From positions 1 through 13,942 of the forward strand of contig CAMZHB010000010.1 of assembly GCA_947306605.1 (NCBI GenBank): a DNA stretch of 13,942 nucleotides, written 5' to 3'. Positions 1 to 6,942 of this stretch are shown piece after piece; positions within the stretch are counted from its first letter, which is position 1, and each line of letters begins with the position of its first letter. Below the pieces are notes generated by a model. The model had not been told where the DNA came from, searched no databases, and saw only the letters and a program-made list of their open reading frames with translations. The translations under genes were made by a program, and so were the position numbers. The stretch is from an uncultured Prevotellaceae bacterium. GTDB taxonomy: Bacteria > Bacteroidota > Bacteroidia > Bacteroidales > Bacteroidaceae.

Positions 1-1410
1 TTGCCAACGGTAACTCCATGCACCTGTAACTACGCGCCGATGAAATTCGGGACGGTCTTGAGAATTGTACTGTATCGACAGCTCTGAGTTTCCGTTGAGT
101 TTTTGTCTGTTTCGTTCCGACATAAACGGAACAATGATACGCGGAAAACTGAGGTGTGTTTCGGCTGATATCTCAAAGTAATTTTGGTCGTTGTACCCTT
201 CAAGTCCTGTAATAGCCTCGAAAGCGCCCTTTAATTTTGTGCTCCACACTTCAGAACCGCGAAAAAGGTTGCGGTTTGTGAAACTTACCGATGACGCAAG
301 TCCCAGGTCACCCGATGTATTTGTGCCTTCAAGTTCAGCAGAAACGCTGTTGACTTTGTTAGTTTGGAGAGTGACGTGACAATCTAAGCGTCCGCTGTCG
401 GCTTGTTCCATACGGATGATGGCATATCTCAGTGCCTGCAAATTACTAAAGTTACGGTAACTCGCACGTACATGTTCCTCATTATATATGTCGCCTGGCA
501 AAATCTTAAGTTGCGAATACACCACGTTAGGTCTCACCTGATGGCTCCCATGATAGCGGATTTCCATGCCACGATAGTGAACCGTGTCACATTGTGCTTG
601 TGACTCTTGTTCCAAATTGACATCAACCATCACATGACGGATGGCAAATTTCGTATAGATGTCTGTGGTGTCGGCAGCTACCGTTTTGCCTTCCACAAAC
701 ATGGTTAGCGAAATGTCATCCGGGCCTCGTAGCGTGTCAATCTCGAATGAAATGAAATTTTTAAGCACACGGTAATAGCCTTCCCGATGAAGCAACGCCA
801 CAACGCGGTCTCTTTCCTTATCTAGTAGGGAAGCGTCACAGGGCATATTGATTTTCAAAAAACTGTTACTCTCATGCAGCCGCATGAGTGAGTCTATGTC
901 TGCATTATCAACCTCTGTCTTATACGTACGAATGAAATAGCGTTTGCCGGGCTTCATTACGTACTTTAATTTAACCTTCTTGTCCTTTTCTTTCATGAAG
1001 CGTTCGGTCTCCGCTTGCAAATATCCTTTGTTGCGCATTGCAGTTGTGAGATTATCACGCGATAATTCTCCCAAGGAAGCTTCATATATTACCGGCGCTT
1101 CTCCGATGCGACGGAAGAAACGATTGAGTCCTTTTGTGCTATCTCGGCCTGAAACGCAATAAAGTCCCAATGGAACTTTTAGCATGTTGAACCATTTTGT
1201 GTTGGCTTCCTGACGTACGTATCCCCGAAACGAAGATGCGTCCAAGTGTCTGTCGTTACTTTTCAGCGTTACCGAAGACAACACTTTCTGGTCTTCATGA
1301 AGAAATTTTTCAGAAGAACAACCTGTTAACGACACTGCCAATACGATTGACAATACTATACTTGCGTAATAATGTCTCAATGCTTCAAATTTCCTACAAA
1401 GATAATACAT
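1..1410 (-). CDS. tamL: TamA/BamA-like outer-membrane assembly protein with lipoprotein signal (TamL-like), partial at 3' end
   Basis: The reverse strand is open without a stop from 1410 to the left edge, 470 codons, so the C-terminal part is missing. The protein starts with a lipoprotein signal: a hydrophobic stretch ending in a lipobox Leu-Thr-Gly-Cys. Next comes a periplasmic region with POTRA-like character, then around residues 385-425 a segment typical of the first barrel strands of Omp85 proteins (GTNTSGDLGLA, then FTNRNLFRG). Omp85 proteins insert or export proteins at the outer membrane; the lipid-anchored Bacteroidota variant of TamA is called TamL, which fits. The start is uncertain. 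ATG at 1410 gives a 31-residue signal ending in Cys31. TTG at 1380 (begins Met-Arg-His-Tyr-Tyr) gives a classic 21-residue signal and has AGGA 11 bases upstream. A TAnnTTTG box lies between the two starts. It is divergent from the methyltransferase gene. The family is fairly sure; the TamL subgroup is an inference. Confidence 0.8.
   Translation of the reverse strand, partial: MYYLCRKFEALRHYYASIVLSIVLAVSLTGCSSEKFLHEDQKVLSSVTLKSNDRHLDASSFRGYVRQEANTKWFNMLKVPLGLYCVSGRDSTKGLNRFFRRIGEAPVIYEASLGELSRDNLTTAMRNKGYLQAETERFMKEKDKKVKLKYVMKPGKRYFIRTYKTEVDNADIDSLMRLHESNSFLKINMPCDASLLDKERDRVVALLHREGYYRVLKNFISFEIDTLRGPDDISLTMFVEGKTVAADTTDIYTKFAIRHVMVDVNLEQESQAQCDTVHYRGMEIRYHGSHQVRPNVVYSQLKILPGDIYNEEHVRASYRNFSNLQALRYAIIRMEQADSGRLDCHVTLQTNKVNSVSAELEGTNTSGDLGLASSVSFTNRNLFRGSEVWSTKLKGAFEAITGLEGYNDQNYFEISAETHLSFPRIIVPFMSERNRQKLNGNSELSIQYNSQDRPEFHRRVVTGAWSYRWQ
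1397..1404 (-). promoter_or_regulatory. Candidate -7 promoter box for the tamL-like gene
   Basis: The minus strand reads TATCTTTG, an exact match to the Bacteroidota -7 consensus TAnnTTTG. No convincing -33 TTTG is seen at the expected distance. The box lies inside the reading frame if ATG 1410 is used, so if it is active, translation must begin downstream, most simply at TTG 1380, with a leader of only about ten bases. Confidence 0.4.
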
Positions 1411-1419
1411 TATTAAAAA

Positions 1420-1427
1420 TACTTTTG
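1420..1427 (+). promoter_or_regulatory. Candidate -7 promoter box for the SpoU-type methyltransferase
   Basis: TACTTTTG matches TAnnTTTG exactly and lies 33 bases before the ATG at 1461, a normal leader length. It sits inside a small perfect inverted repeat, AAAATAC-TTTT-GTATTTT (1416-1433). No clear -33 element is visible. Together with the box at 1397-1404 it forms a compact divergent promoter region. Confidence 0.45.
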
Positions 1428-1460
1428 TATTTTCGCAGGATAAAAACGAGAGAAATTTAT

Positions 1461-2222
1461 ATGTGGAGCAAAAACAAGCAAAAATGGGTTAGGAGTCTTG
1501 CAATTAAGAAATATCGTGACCAAGAGGGATGTTTTATTGCGGAAGGGCCGAAAGTGGTGGGGGAACTCCTTGTTGCTTATAAGCCTCTTCTGTTTGTCGC
1601 TACACATGAATGGGCTGAAAGTCATCCGAATTCAGATGCTGAAACAGATGTCCTTTCTGCTGAAGAGCTGGCGCGTGTCAGTCTCATGCAAGCGCCTCAA
1701 CAGGTGTTGGCTGTCTTCCAAAAACCGACGGAGGACAATGTTCCGCATTCTTTGGGCAAAGAATTGTCGGGCCAACTCGTGCTATTGCTCGACGGTATTC
1801 AAGACCCTGGAAACTTAGGCACAATTGTTCGCGTTGCCAATTGGTTCGGTATAACGCATCTGGTTTGTTCGCCCGACACTGCCGATGTTTATTCGCCCAA
1901 GGTCGTACAAGCAACGATGGGGGCTTTGAGTAAAGTTGGCGTACATTACACTAAACTGACTGAATTCCTTGATACCGTGTCGTCAGAAACACCTATATAC
2001 GGCACTTTTCTCGAAGGAAAGAACATTTATGAAGCACCTCTCACGTCGGGCGGCCTGATTATAATGGGCAACGAGGGACAAGGTATCTCGCCGGAGGTCG
2101 CTGAGCATGTTAATCACAAACTCTACATTCCGCCATTCCCGCTTGGCAGCACCCATGTCGAAAGTCTGAACGTGGCCATCGCAACTGCCATTACCGTTGC
2201 CGAATTCAGACGGAGAAAGTAG
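1461..2222 (+). CDS. SpoU/TrmH-family RNA 2'-O-ribose methyltransferase
   Basis: A 253-residue protein that uses S-adenosylmethionine to methylate a ribose 2'-OH in rRNA or tRNA. The N-terminal ~100 residues resemble the RNA-binding (L30e-like) substrate domain of this family (FIAEGPKVVGELL near 25-37). The three SPOUT motifs follow: motif 1 DPGNLGTIVRVANWFG (115-130, with the conserved Asn118 and Arg124), motif 2 IMGNEGQGIS (201-210) and motif 3 VESLNVAIA (233-241), which build the trefoil-knot SAM site. The frame stays open upstream to 1197, but that stretch lies over the divergent gene and its promoter. Homology begins at Met-Trp-Ser-Lys (1461), just downstream of a promoter box. The length is normal for the family. 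The exact target nucleotide cannot be read from the sequence; RlmB- or TrmH-type 23S rRNA methylation is likely. It appears monocistronic, since the nqr operon has its own promoter. Confidence 0.9.
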   Translation: MWSKNKQKWVRSLAIKKYRDQEGCFIAEGPKVVGELLVAYKPLLFVATHEWAESHPNSDAETDVLSAEELARVSLMQAPQQVLAVFQKPTEDNVPHSLGKELSGQLVLLLDGIQDPGNLGTIVRVANWFGITHLVCSPDTADVYSPKVVQATMGALSKVGVHYTKLTEFLDTVSSETPIYGTFLEGKNIYEAPLTSGGLIIMGNEGQGISPEVAEHVNHKLYIPPFPLGSTHVESLNVAIATAITVAEFRRRK

Positions 2223-2320
2223 CCTTTTCAGTGGTGCTGTCTGCCGCTAATTCTGTTACACATCGTTCTCGGTTCCTACGATGTCGTTTTCTTGTGGAAT
2301 TCTGTCGAATTCATGCGCTA

Positions 2321-2358
2321 ATTATCTCAAATATTCGTAACTTTGCACTTGAGATAAT
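2321..2358. promoter_or_regulatory. Perfect 10-bp inverted repeat bracketing the nqr promoter box (candidate operator)
   Basis: The arms ATTATCTCAA (2321-2330) and TTGAGATAAT (2349-2358) are exact reverse complements separated by 18 bases. The arm-to-arm spacing is 28 bp. The -7 box TAACTTTG (2338-2345) lies in the spacer, and the right arm begins about where transcription should start, so an RNA hairpin is unlikely and a DNA operator for a dimeric or tetrameric regulator is the better reading. The regulator is unknown. A second short palindrome, TATATC-C-GATATA, follows at 2365-2377. Confidence 0.5.
2338..2345 (+). promoter_or_regulatory. Candidate -7 promoter box of the nqr operon
   Basis: TAACTTTG matches the Bacteroidota -7 consensus TAnnTTTG exactly. 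It would give a leader of about 60 bases before the GTG at 2410. A clear -33 TTTG is not visible at the expected position. The 187-base gap (2223-2409) otherwise holds the inverted repeat described separately and an A/T-rich leader. Confidence 0.55.
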
Positions 2359-2409
2359 AAAGTTTATATCCGATATAGGGCAAATTATATCAAAAATAGA
2401 AAATAGAAA

Positions 2410-3762
2410 GTGGCAAATGTAATTAAATTACGACGGGGTTTGAACGTCCAGTTAGCCGGAATAGCAGCTAAATCTTTGGAAAATCTCCCCGTGGAAGGCA
2501 TCTATGCTTTGCGTCCAGACGATTATTATGGCCTTAAGCCCAAGGTGGTGGTTCGTGAAGGCGATTTGGTCAAAGTTGGAGAGCCTTTGTTTGTAAACAA
2601 ACAGAATCCTGAAATGCGTGTTGTATCACCTGTGAGTGGCTCAGTCTGTGCCATTGTCCGCGGCGACCGACGTAAGGTCTTGGCTGTTGAAGTTGAGGCG
2701 GACGGAAAGCAGGCTGCCGTGGACTATGGTGTTCATCGTCCGCAGGACATGAATGAGGCGGAAGTGAAAGCGTTTCTTATGGAAACGGGAATGCTGGCTT
2801 TGTTGAAGAAACGCCCGTATGATGTGACCGCGGAGCCGGATGACGTGCCGAAAGCGGTGTTTGTCACAGCCTTCAGCCGTATGCCCCTTGCGGCAGACAC
2901 TACATACGTGCTCAAAGGTAGGGAGCAGTTCTTCCTGAAAGGCATTGAGGCTCTGTCACGCGTGGCAAAAGTTTATCTGGGTATATGTCCCGAGCAAGTA
3001 GGTGAGTCTTTCACCAAAACGGAGTTCGCTGAAGTGACCGTCTTTGACGGACCTAATCCTTCGGGAAACGTAGGTGTGCAAATCAATCACCTGTCACCGG
3101 TAAACAAAGGTGAAGTTGTGTGGACGGCAAGTGCAGAAACGGTGGCTCTGATAGGACATGTGTTTGCGACAGGCCATGTTAGCTTGGAACGTATCGTAGC
3201 TTTGGCAGGCAGTTGTGTAAATAATCCGTGTTATTATTCGACTCCGGTCGGCGTTTCTCTGAGCCGGTTGACAGCAGGCCGCCTCAATGAAGAAAAACAC
3301 GTGCGTTTGATAAACGGCAACCCGCTGGTAGGTCAAGCTACAACAAAAGAAGACTATCTGGGAACCCATGTGACAGAGGTTACAGCGATTCCGGAAGGCG
3401 ACGACAAGGATGAAATCTTAGGTTGGATGATGCCACGATGGAATGACTTCTCTGTTAGCCGCAGTTACTTCAGTTGGCTACAGGGCAAGCGGAAGTTGTA
3501 CGATTTGGATGCCCGTGTAAAAGGTGGAGAACGCCACATAATCATGAGCGGAGAGTATGACCGAGTGTTTCCTATGGACATTATGGCCGGCTATCTCGTT
3601 AAAGCGATTCTCACAGGGGACATAGACCGCATGGAGCAACTTGGAATTTACGAGGTGTCGCCTGAAGATTTTGCCGTAGCTGAATTTGTCGATTCTTCGA
3701 AGTTGGAACTGCAGCGTATCGTGCGTGAAGGCTTGGATATGTTGCGAAAAGAAATGGCTTAA
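2410..3762 (+). CDS. nqrA: Na+-translocating NADH:quinone reductase subunit A
   Basis: A 450-residue, largely hydrophilic cytoplasmic subunit of the sodium-pumping NADH:quinone reductase; in the family it contacts NqrB near the quinone site. Visible hallmarks are the N-terminal IKLRRGLNVQLAG (5-17), a barrel-sandwich-like segment around 45-85 (VVVREGDLVKVGEPLF, then VVSPVSG), and the C-terminal GGERHIIMSGEYDRVFPMDI region near 371-390. Length is normal. The start is GTG: an in-frame TAG lies at 2404-2406, so no earlier start is possible, and the next in-frame ATG would remove conserved sequence. No real Shine-Dalgarno site is seen; the region before the start is A-rich (two AAAATAG copies), as is common in Bacteroidota. 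It is the first gene of the operon, 14 bases before nqrB. Confidence 0.95.
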   Translation: MANVIKLRRGLNVQLAGIAAKSLENLPVEGIYALRPDDYYGLKPKVVVREGDLVKVGEPLFVNKQNPEMRVVSPVSGSVCAIVRGDRRKVLAVEVEADGKQAAVDYGVHRPQDMNEAEVKAFLMETGMLALLKKRPYDVTAEPDDVPKAVFVTAFSRMPLAADTTYVLKGREQFFLKGIEALSRVAKVYLGICPEQVGESFTKTEFAEVTVFDGPNPSGNVGVQINHLSPVNKGEVVWTASAETVALIGHVFATGHVSLERIVALAGSCVNNPCYYSTPVGVSLSRLTAGRLNEEKHVRLINGNPLVGQATTKEDYLGTHVTEVTAIPEGDDKDEILGWMMPRWNDFSVSRSYFSWLQGKRKLYDLDARVKGGERHIIMSGEYDRVFPMDIMAGYLVKAILTGDIDRMEQLGIYEVSPEDFAVAEFVDSSKLELQRIVREGLDMLRKEMA

Positions 3763-3776
3763 CGTTTGACAGAATT

Positions 3777-4937
3777 ATGAGTAATTATATTAAAAGGACC
3801 TTTGACCGCATGCGTCCGACCTTTGATGAAGGTGGGCGTCTGCATGCACTACATTCTGTATTCGAAGGTATGGAATCTTTTTTGCTTGTCCCGAATACTA
3901 CCTCGCGGACGGGCGGTGTCAGCATCCATGATGCCATTGATTCGAAGCGAATCATGTCAATCGTTGTCATAGCTTTGCTTCCGGCCCTGTTGTTCGGTAT
4001 GTATAACATCGGTTATCAGAACTACATGGCCGCAGGTGTGACAGGGAGCTTCTGGCAAATGTTTTTGTTCGGATTTCTTTGCTTGTTGCCGAAGATAATC
4101 GTATCATACGTGGTCGGATTGGGCATAGAGTTTATTTTTGCCCAGGTTAAGCACGAGGAAATTCAGGAAGGCTATTTGGTGACTGGCTTGTTGATGCCTC
4201 TGATTCTGCCGATAAATTGTCCATTATGAATGATGGCGATAGCGATTGCGTTTGCCGTGATTTTTGTAAAGGAAATCTTCGGCGGAACTGGGATGAACAT
4301 TTTTAATGTAGCGCTTGCCGCCCGTGCATTTCTGTTTTTCTCGTATCCATCAAAGATGTCGGGTGACAGTGTATGGATTGCCAAGGAACAAATCTTCGGT
4401 TTAGGCAATTCGTTGCCTGACACATTCACTGCAGCTACGCCGTTAGGCTTGGCAAATGTCGGAGAAAAGGTAACGACATCGTTGAATGACATGATTGTAG
4501 GTCTGATTCCCGGAAGCGTAGGTGAAACAAGTGTCATCGCAATTGCAATTGGTGCCGTCATTCTCTTGTGGACTGGTGTCGCCAGCTGGAAGACGATGTT
4601 GAGTGTCTTTGTCGGCGGTGCTCTGACAGCAGCTTCGTTCAACAGCATAGGGATGACAGAACTGACTTGGTTTGAGCATCTGTTTCTTGGAGGCTTTTGT
4701 TTTGGTGCTGTGTTTATGGCAACAGATCCTGTCACGAGTGCACGAACGGAAACAGGCAAGTATTTCTATGGTTTGTTGATTGGTGTTATTGCCATCATGA
4801 TTCGTGTCTTAAATCCAGGGTATCCGGAGGGTATGATGTTGGCTATATTGTTGATGAATATTTTTGCTGCGTTGTTTGACTATTTGGTTGTTGACCGAAA
4901 CATTCGTCGCCGCGCTAAACGAGTACTAAATAAATAA
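3777..4937 (+). pseudogene. nqrB: Na+-translocating NADH:quinone reductase subunit B, interrupted by an in-frame TGA
   Basis: NqrB is the large membrane subunit that carries covalent FMN and riboflavin and forms part of the sodium path. The reading frame is 386 codons, full length for the family, but codon 151 (4227-4229) is TGA. Residues 1-150 include hydrophobic segments around 59-76, 90-125 and 133-150. After the stop the same frame continues for 235 residues beginning Met-Met, with the typical KEIFGGTGMN and ARAFLFF motifs and the FMN-attachment region TAATPLG; the expected flavinylated Thr is residue 221 in read-through numbering. The stop falls in a Pro-Leu-Trp-type motif where a Trp (TGG) is expected. 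It may be a real nonsense mutation, a sequencing error, or a split gene, since ATG ATG follows the TGA directly and could allow reinitiation. There is no frameshift and the flanking nqr genes are intact. NqrB identity is certain; the functional state is open. Confidence 0.85.
4227..4229 (+). other. nqrB: In-frame TGA replacing a conserved Trp codon of nqrB
   Basis: The codons read CCA TTA TGA ATG ATG, where relatives have Pro-Leu-Trp followed by a hydrophobic residue. A single G-to-A change from TGG explains it. TGA is clearly a normal stop in this genome: nqrC, nqrF (TGA TAA) and the helicase gene all end with TGA, and tryptophans elsewhere use TGG. A genome-wide UGA-to-Trp code is therefore not supported. 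Confidence 0.9.
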
Positions 4938-4941
4938 GGTT

Positions 4942-5661
4942 ATGGCAATAAATACGAATAACAACACCTATACAATTGTATATGCAACAATTGTTGTAGT
5001 GATAGTCGCTTTCTTGCTTTCTTTCGTGTCGAAGGTGCTTGAACCGCAGTCTTTGGCAAATGAACGTATAGACAAGAAGAAGCAAATATTGGCCTCACTG
5101 AATATTCGGGAACTGAGTAAAGACAGTGTGGAGAGTTATTATAATAAAGTCATCGTCTGTGACGAGATTGTCAATTCTTCGGGAGAAGTAATAAAAGACG
5201 GCTCACTGAAGGACAAGGATGGCTTTGCCGTCAGTATGAAAGAAATAAATAAGGACAATTTGCCAGTTTATGTTTGTCAAGTTGGCGAAGGAGACCAAGG
5301 TACCAAATATGTATTCCCGTTATCTGGAAAAGGACTTTGGGGAGCCATTTGGGGTTACATCGCTCTTGATAGTGATTTGAATACTGTCTATGGTACTTAT
5401 TTCTCTCACCAAAGTGAAACCGCCGGTCTTGGCGCTTTGATTACTGAAAAGGCTTTCCAAGGTCAGTTCCAAGGAAAAAAAATTCATAAGGACGGTTCTC
5501 AAAGCATTGATCTTTCGGTTGTGAAGAATGGACAGGTAAAAGACGTCAACGTACAATGTGATGGTATAACCGGAGCAACACTTACTTCAAATGGTGTCAG
5601 TGAAATGCTCGCATCAAGTATGGGAAAATACAAGGAGTTTTTAACTAAAGGAAATAAGTGA
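4942..5661 (+). CDS. nqrC: Na+-translocating NADH:quinone reductase subunit C
   Basis: A 239-residue membrane-anchored flavoprotein that takes part in electron transfer between the intramembrane Fe-S centre and NqrB, with its main domain outside the cytoplasmic membrane. One N-terminal transmembrane helix is visible (about 11-30). The FMN-binding domain carries the flavinylation motif DGITGATLTS near 207-216, where Thr213 is the residue expected to receive FMN from an ApbE-type transferase; no apbE gene is in this window. The segment HQSETAGLGALIT (156-168) is also typical. It starts 4 bases after the nqrB stop with AAGG just before the ATG, indicating tight coupling. Length is normal. It ends with TGA, which shows that TGA terminates translation here. 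Confidence 0.95.
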   Translation: MAINTNNNTYTIVYATIVVVIVAFLLSFVSKVLEPQSLANERIDKKKQILASLNIRELSKDSVESYYNKVIVCDEIVNSSGEVIKDGSLKDKDGFAVSMKEINKDNLPVYVCQVGEGDQGTKYVFPLSGKGLWGAIWGYIALDSDLNTVYGTYFSHQSETAGLGALITEKAFQGQFQGKKIHKDGSQSIDLSVVKNGQVKDVNVQCDGITGATLTSNGVSEMLASSMGKYKEFLTKGNK

Positions 5662-5671
5662 GGGTAATACA

Positions 5672-6304
5672 ATGAGTAAATTACTATCAAAAGAGAATAA
5701 AGGCGTTTTTCTGGCTCCTCTGAACATAGATAATCCAATCGCTGTGCAAGTTCTCGGAATATGTTCCGCACTTGCTGTAACCGCACAACTGGAACCGGCG
5801 ATTGTTATGGGATTTTCTGTTACGGTAATCGTAGCTATGGCTAACGTAATCATTTCTTTAATAAGAAAAACGATACCTAATCGCATCCGTATCATAATTC
5901 AGTTAGTCGTAGTTGCAGCATTGGTTACAATAGTAAGTATGGTGCTTAAAGCATTTGCTTATGACGTCAGCGTACAGCTTTCAGTGTATGTAGGACTCAT
6001 TATTACAAACTGTATTCTTATGGGACGTTTGGAAGCATTTGCCATGTCAAATGGTCCTTGGCCTAGCTTGCTTGATGGTATAGGTAATGGGTTGGGATAT
6101 GCGTATATCTTAGTGATTGTCGGTGCCGTTCGCGAATTATTTGGTAGCGGAACGTTATTAGGAATCCGTATTATTCCGAATGTTGCGTATGAATGCGGTT
6201 ATGAGAATAATGGTATGATGACAATGCCTGCTATGGCTTTAATACTTTTGGGTTGTTTCATTGCAACTCTGCGTTATTTAAACCGCGATAAAGAAAGAAA
6301 ATAG
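5672..6304 (+). CDS. nqrD: Na+-translocating NADH:quinone reductase subunit D
   Basis: A 210-residue polytopic membrane protein, homologous to RnfE and paired with NqrE. The two subunits are inverted-repeat-like halves that hold an intramembrane [2Fe-2S] cluster. The two cysteines expected to be ligands are present: Cys31 (ALGICSAL-type motif, here VLGICSALAVT) and Cys114 (ITNCILMGRLEAFA). About six hydrophobic segments are visible across the protein. The start ATG is 10 bases after the nqrC stop and is preceded by GAGGG, a fair Shine-Dalgarno site overlapping the nqrC stop. RnfE/RsxE is the main alternative, but the gene order A-F and a C-terminal NqrF decide for Nqr. Confidence 0.95.
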   Translation: MSKLLSKENKGVFLAPLNIDNPIAVQVLGICSALAVTAQLEPAIVMGFSVTVIVAMANVIISLIRKTIPNRIRIIIQLVVVAALVTIVSMVLKAFAYDVSVQLSVYVGLIITNCILMGRLEAFAMSNGPWPSLLDGIGNGLGYAYILVIVGAVRELFGSGTLLGIRIIPNVAYECGYENNGMMTMPAMALILLGCFIATLRYLNRDKERK

Positions 6305-6305
6305 T

Positions 6306-6313
6306 AAGGAGGT
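6306..6313 (+). promoter_or_regulatory. Consensus Shine-Dalgarno site before nqrE
   Basis: AAGGAGGT lies 6 bases before the nqrE ATG, a near-perfect complement of the 16S rRNA 3' end. Such strong sites are uncommon in Bacteroidota, and nqrA and nqrB show none. Confidence 0.75.
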
Positions 6314-6319
6314 AGAATA

Positions 6320-6937
6320 ATGGAACATGCATTAAGTTTATTTGTTCGGTCCATTTTTGTGGACAACATGATATTTGCCTCGTTCTTGGGCATGTGTTCT
6401 TATCTTGCTGTGTCGAAGAATGTAAAGACTTCTTTTGGCCTCGGAATTGCTGTAATCTTTGTGTTGTTGGTTACCGTTCCAATCAACTACTTGTTGCAGA
6501 CAAAGGTGTTGACTGGAATAGAAGGCGTAGACCTCTCGTATCTGTCATTCATCCTCTTCATTGCCGTTATTGCAGGTATTGTACAGTTGGTCGAAATGAT
6601 TGTTGAACGTTTCTCTCCTTCACTTTATGCAGCATTAGGTATATTCTTGCCGCTGATAGCTGTAAACTGTGCAATCATGGGTGCATCTCTTTTTATGCAG
6701 CAAAGAATAGAGATGTCACCCGAAAGTTCACAATTTATCGGCAGCATAGGCGATGCAATAGTTTATGCTCTCGGTTCTGGTTTTGGTTGGCTTCTTGCAA
6801 TTGTAGGTTTGGCTGCAATCAGAGAGAAGATGACGTATACGAATGTCCCCAAACCGTTTCAAGGATTAGGTATCACGTTTATTGTTGTAGGACTTATGGC
6901 CATGGCATTCATGTGTTTCTCTGGCCTTAAAATATAA
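6320..6937 (+). CDS. nqrE: Na+-translocating NADH:quinone reductase subunit E
   Basis: A 205-residue polytopic membrane protein, homologous to RnfA and partner of NqrD. Conserved cysteines expected to complete the intramembrane [2Fe-2S] site are Cys26 (FLGMCSYLAVSKN) and Cys117 (PLIAVNCAIMGASLF). The position of the first agrees with the family. Six hydrophobic helices can be drawn, at about 15-32, 38-58, 73-95, 102-124, 140-160 and 180-200. The start is fixed by the AAGGAGGT site 6 bases upstream. It is 15 bases downstream of nqrD and 5 bases before nqrF. Length is normal and nothing is missing. Confidence 0.95.
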   Translation: MEHALSLFVRSIFVDNMIFASFLGMCSYLAVSKNVKTSFGLGIAVIFVLLVTVPINYLLQTKVLTGIEGVDLSYLSFILFIAVIAGIVQLVEMIVERFSPSLYAALGIFLPLIAVNCAIMGASLFMQQRIEMSPESSQFIGSIGDAIVYALGSGFGWLLAIVGLAAIREKMTYTNVPKPFQGLGITFIVVGLMAMAFMCFSGLKI

Positions 6938-6942
6938 TTGTG

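Noticed and set aside
1197..1460. Upstream extension of the methyltransferase frame
   Set aside because: It overlaps the divergent gene's signal-peptide region and the promoter boxes; family homology begins near 1461.
2295..2313. GAATTC-TGTC-GAATTC upstream of nqrA
   Set aside because: Two copies of a 6-base palindrome close together; no wider symmetry and no reason to assign a role.
2231..2422. 63-codon plus-strand frame between the methyltransferase and nqrA
   Set aside because: It runs across the nqr promoter and operator and into nqrA, with no ribosome site or protein character.
4227..4229. Genome-wide UGA-to-tryptophan code or selenocysteine
   Set aside because: Several intact genes in the window end with TGA and use TGG for Trp. 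The site aligns with Trp rather than Cys, and no SECIS-like structure is evident.
4172..4759. Minus-strand 195-codon frame opposite nqrB
   Set aside because: Shadow of the nqrB coding frame; the plus strand encodes clear NqrB motifs over the same stretch.
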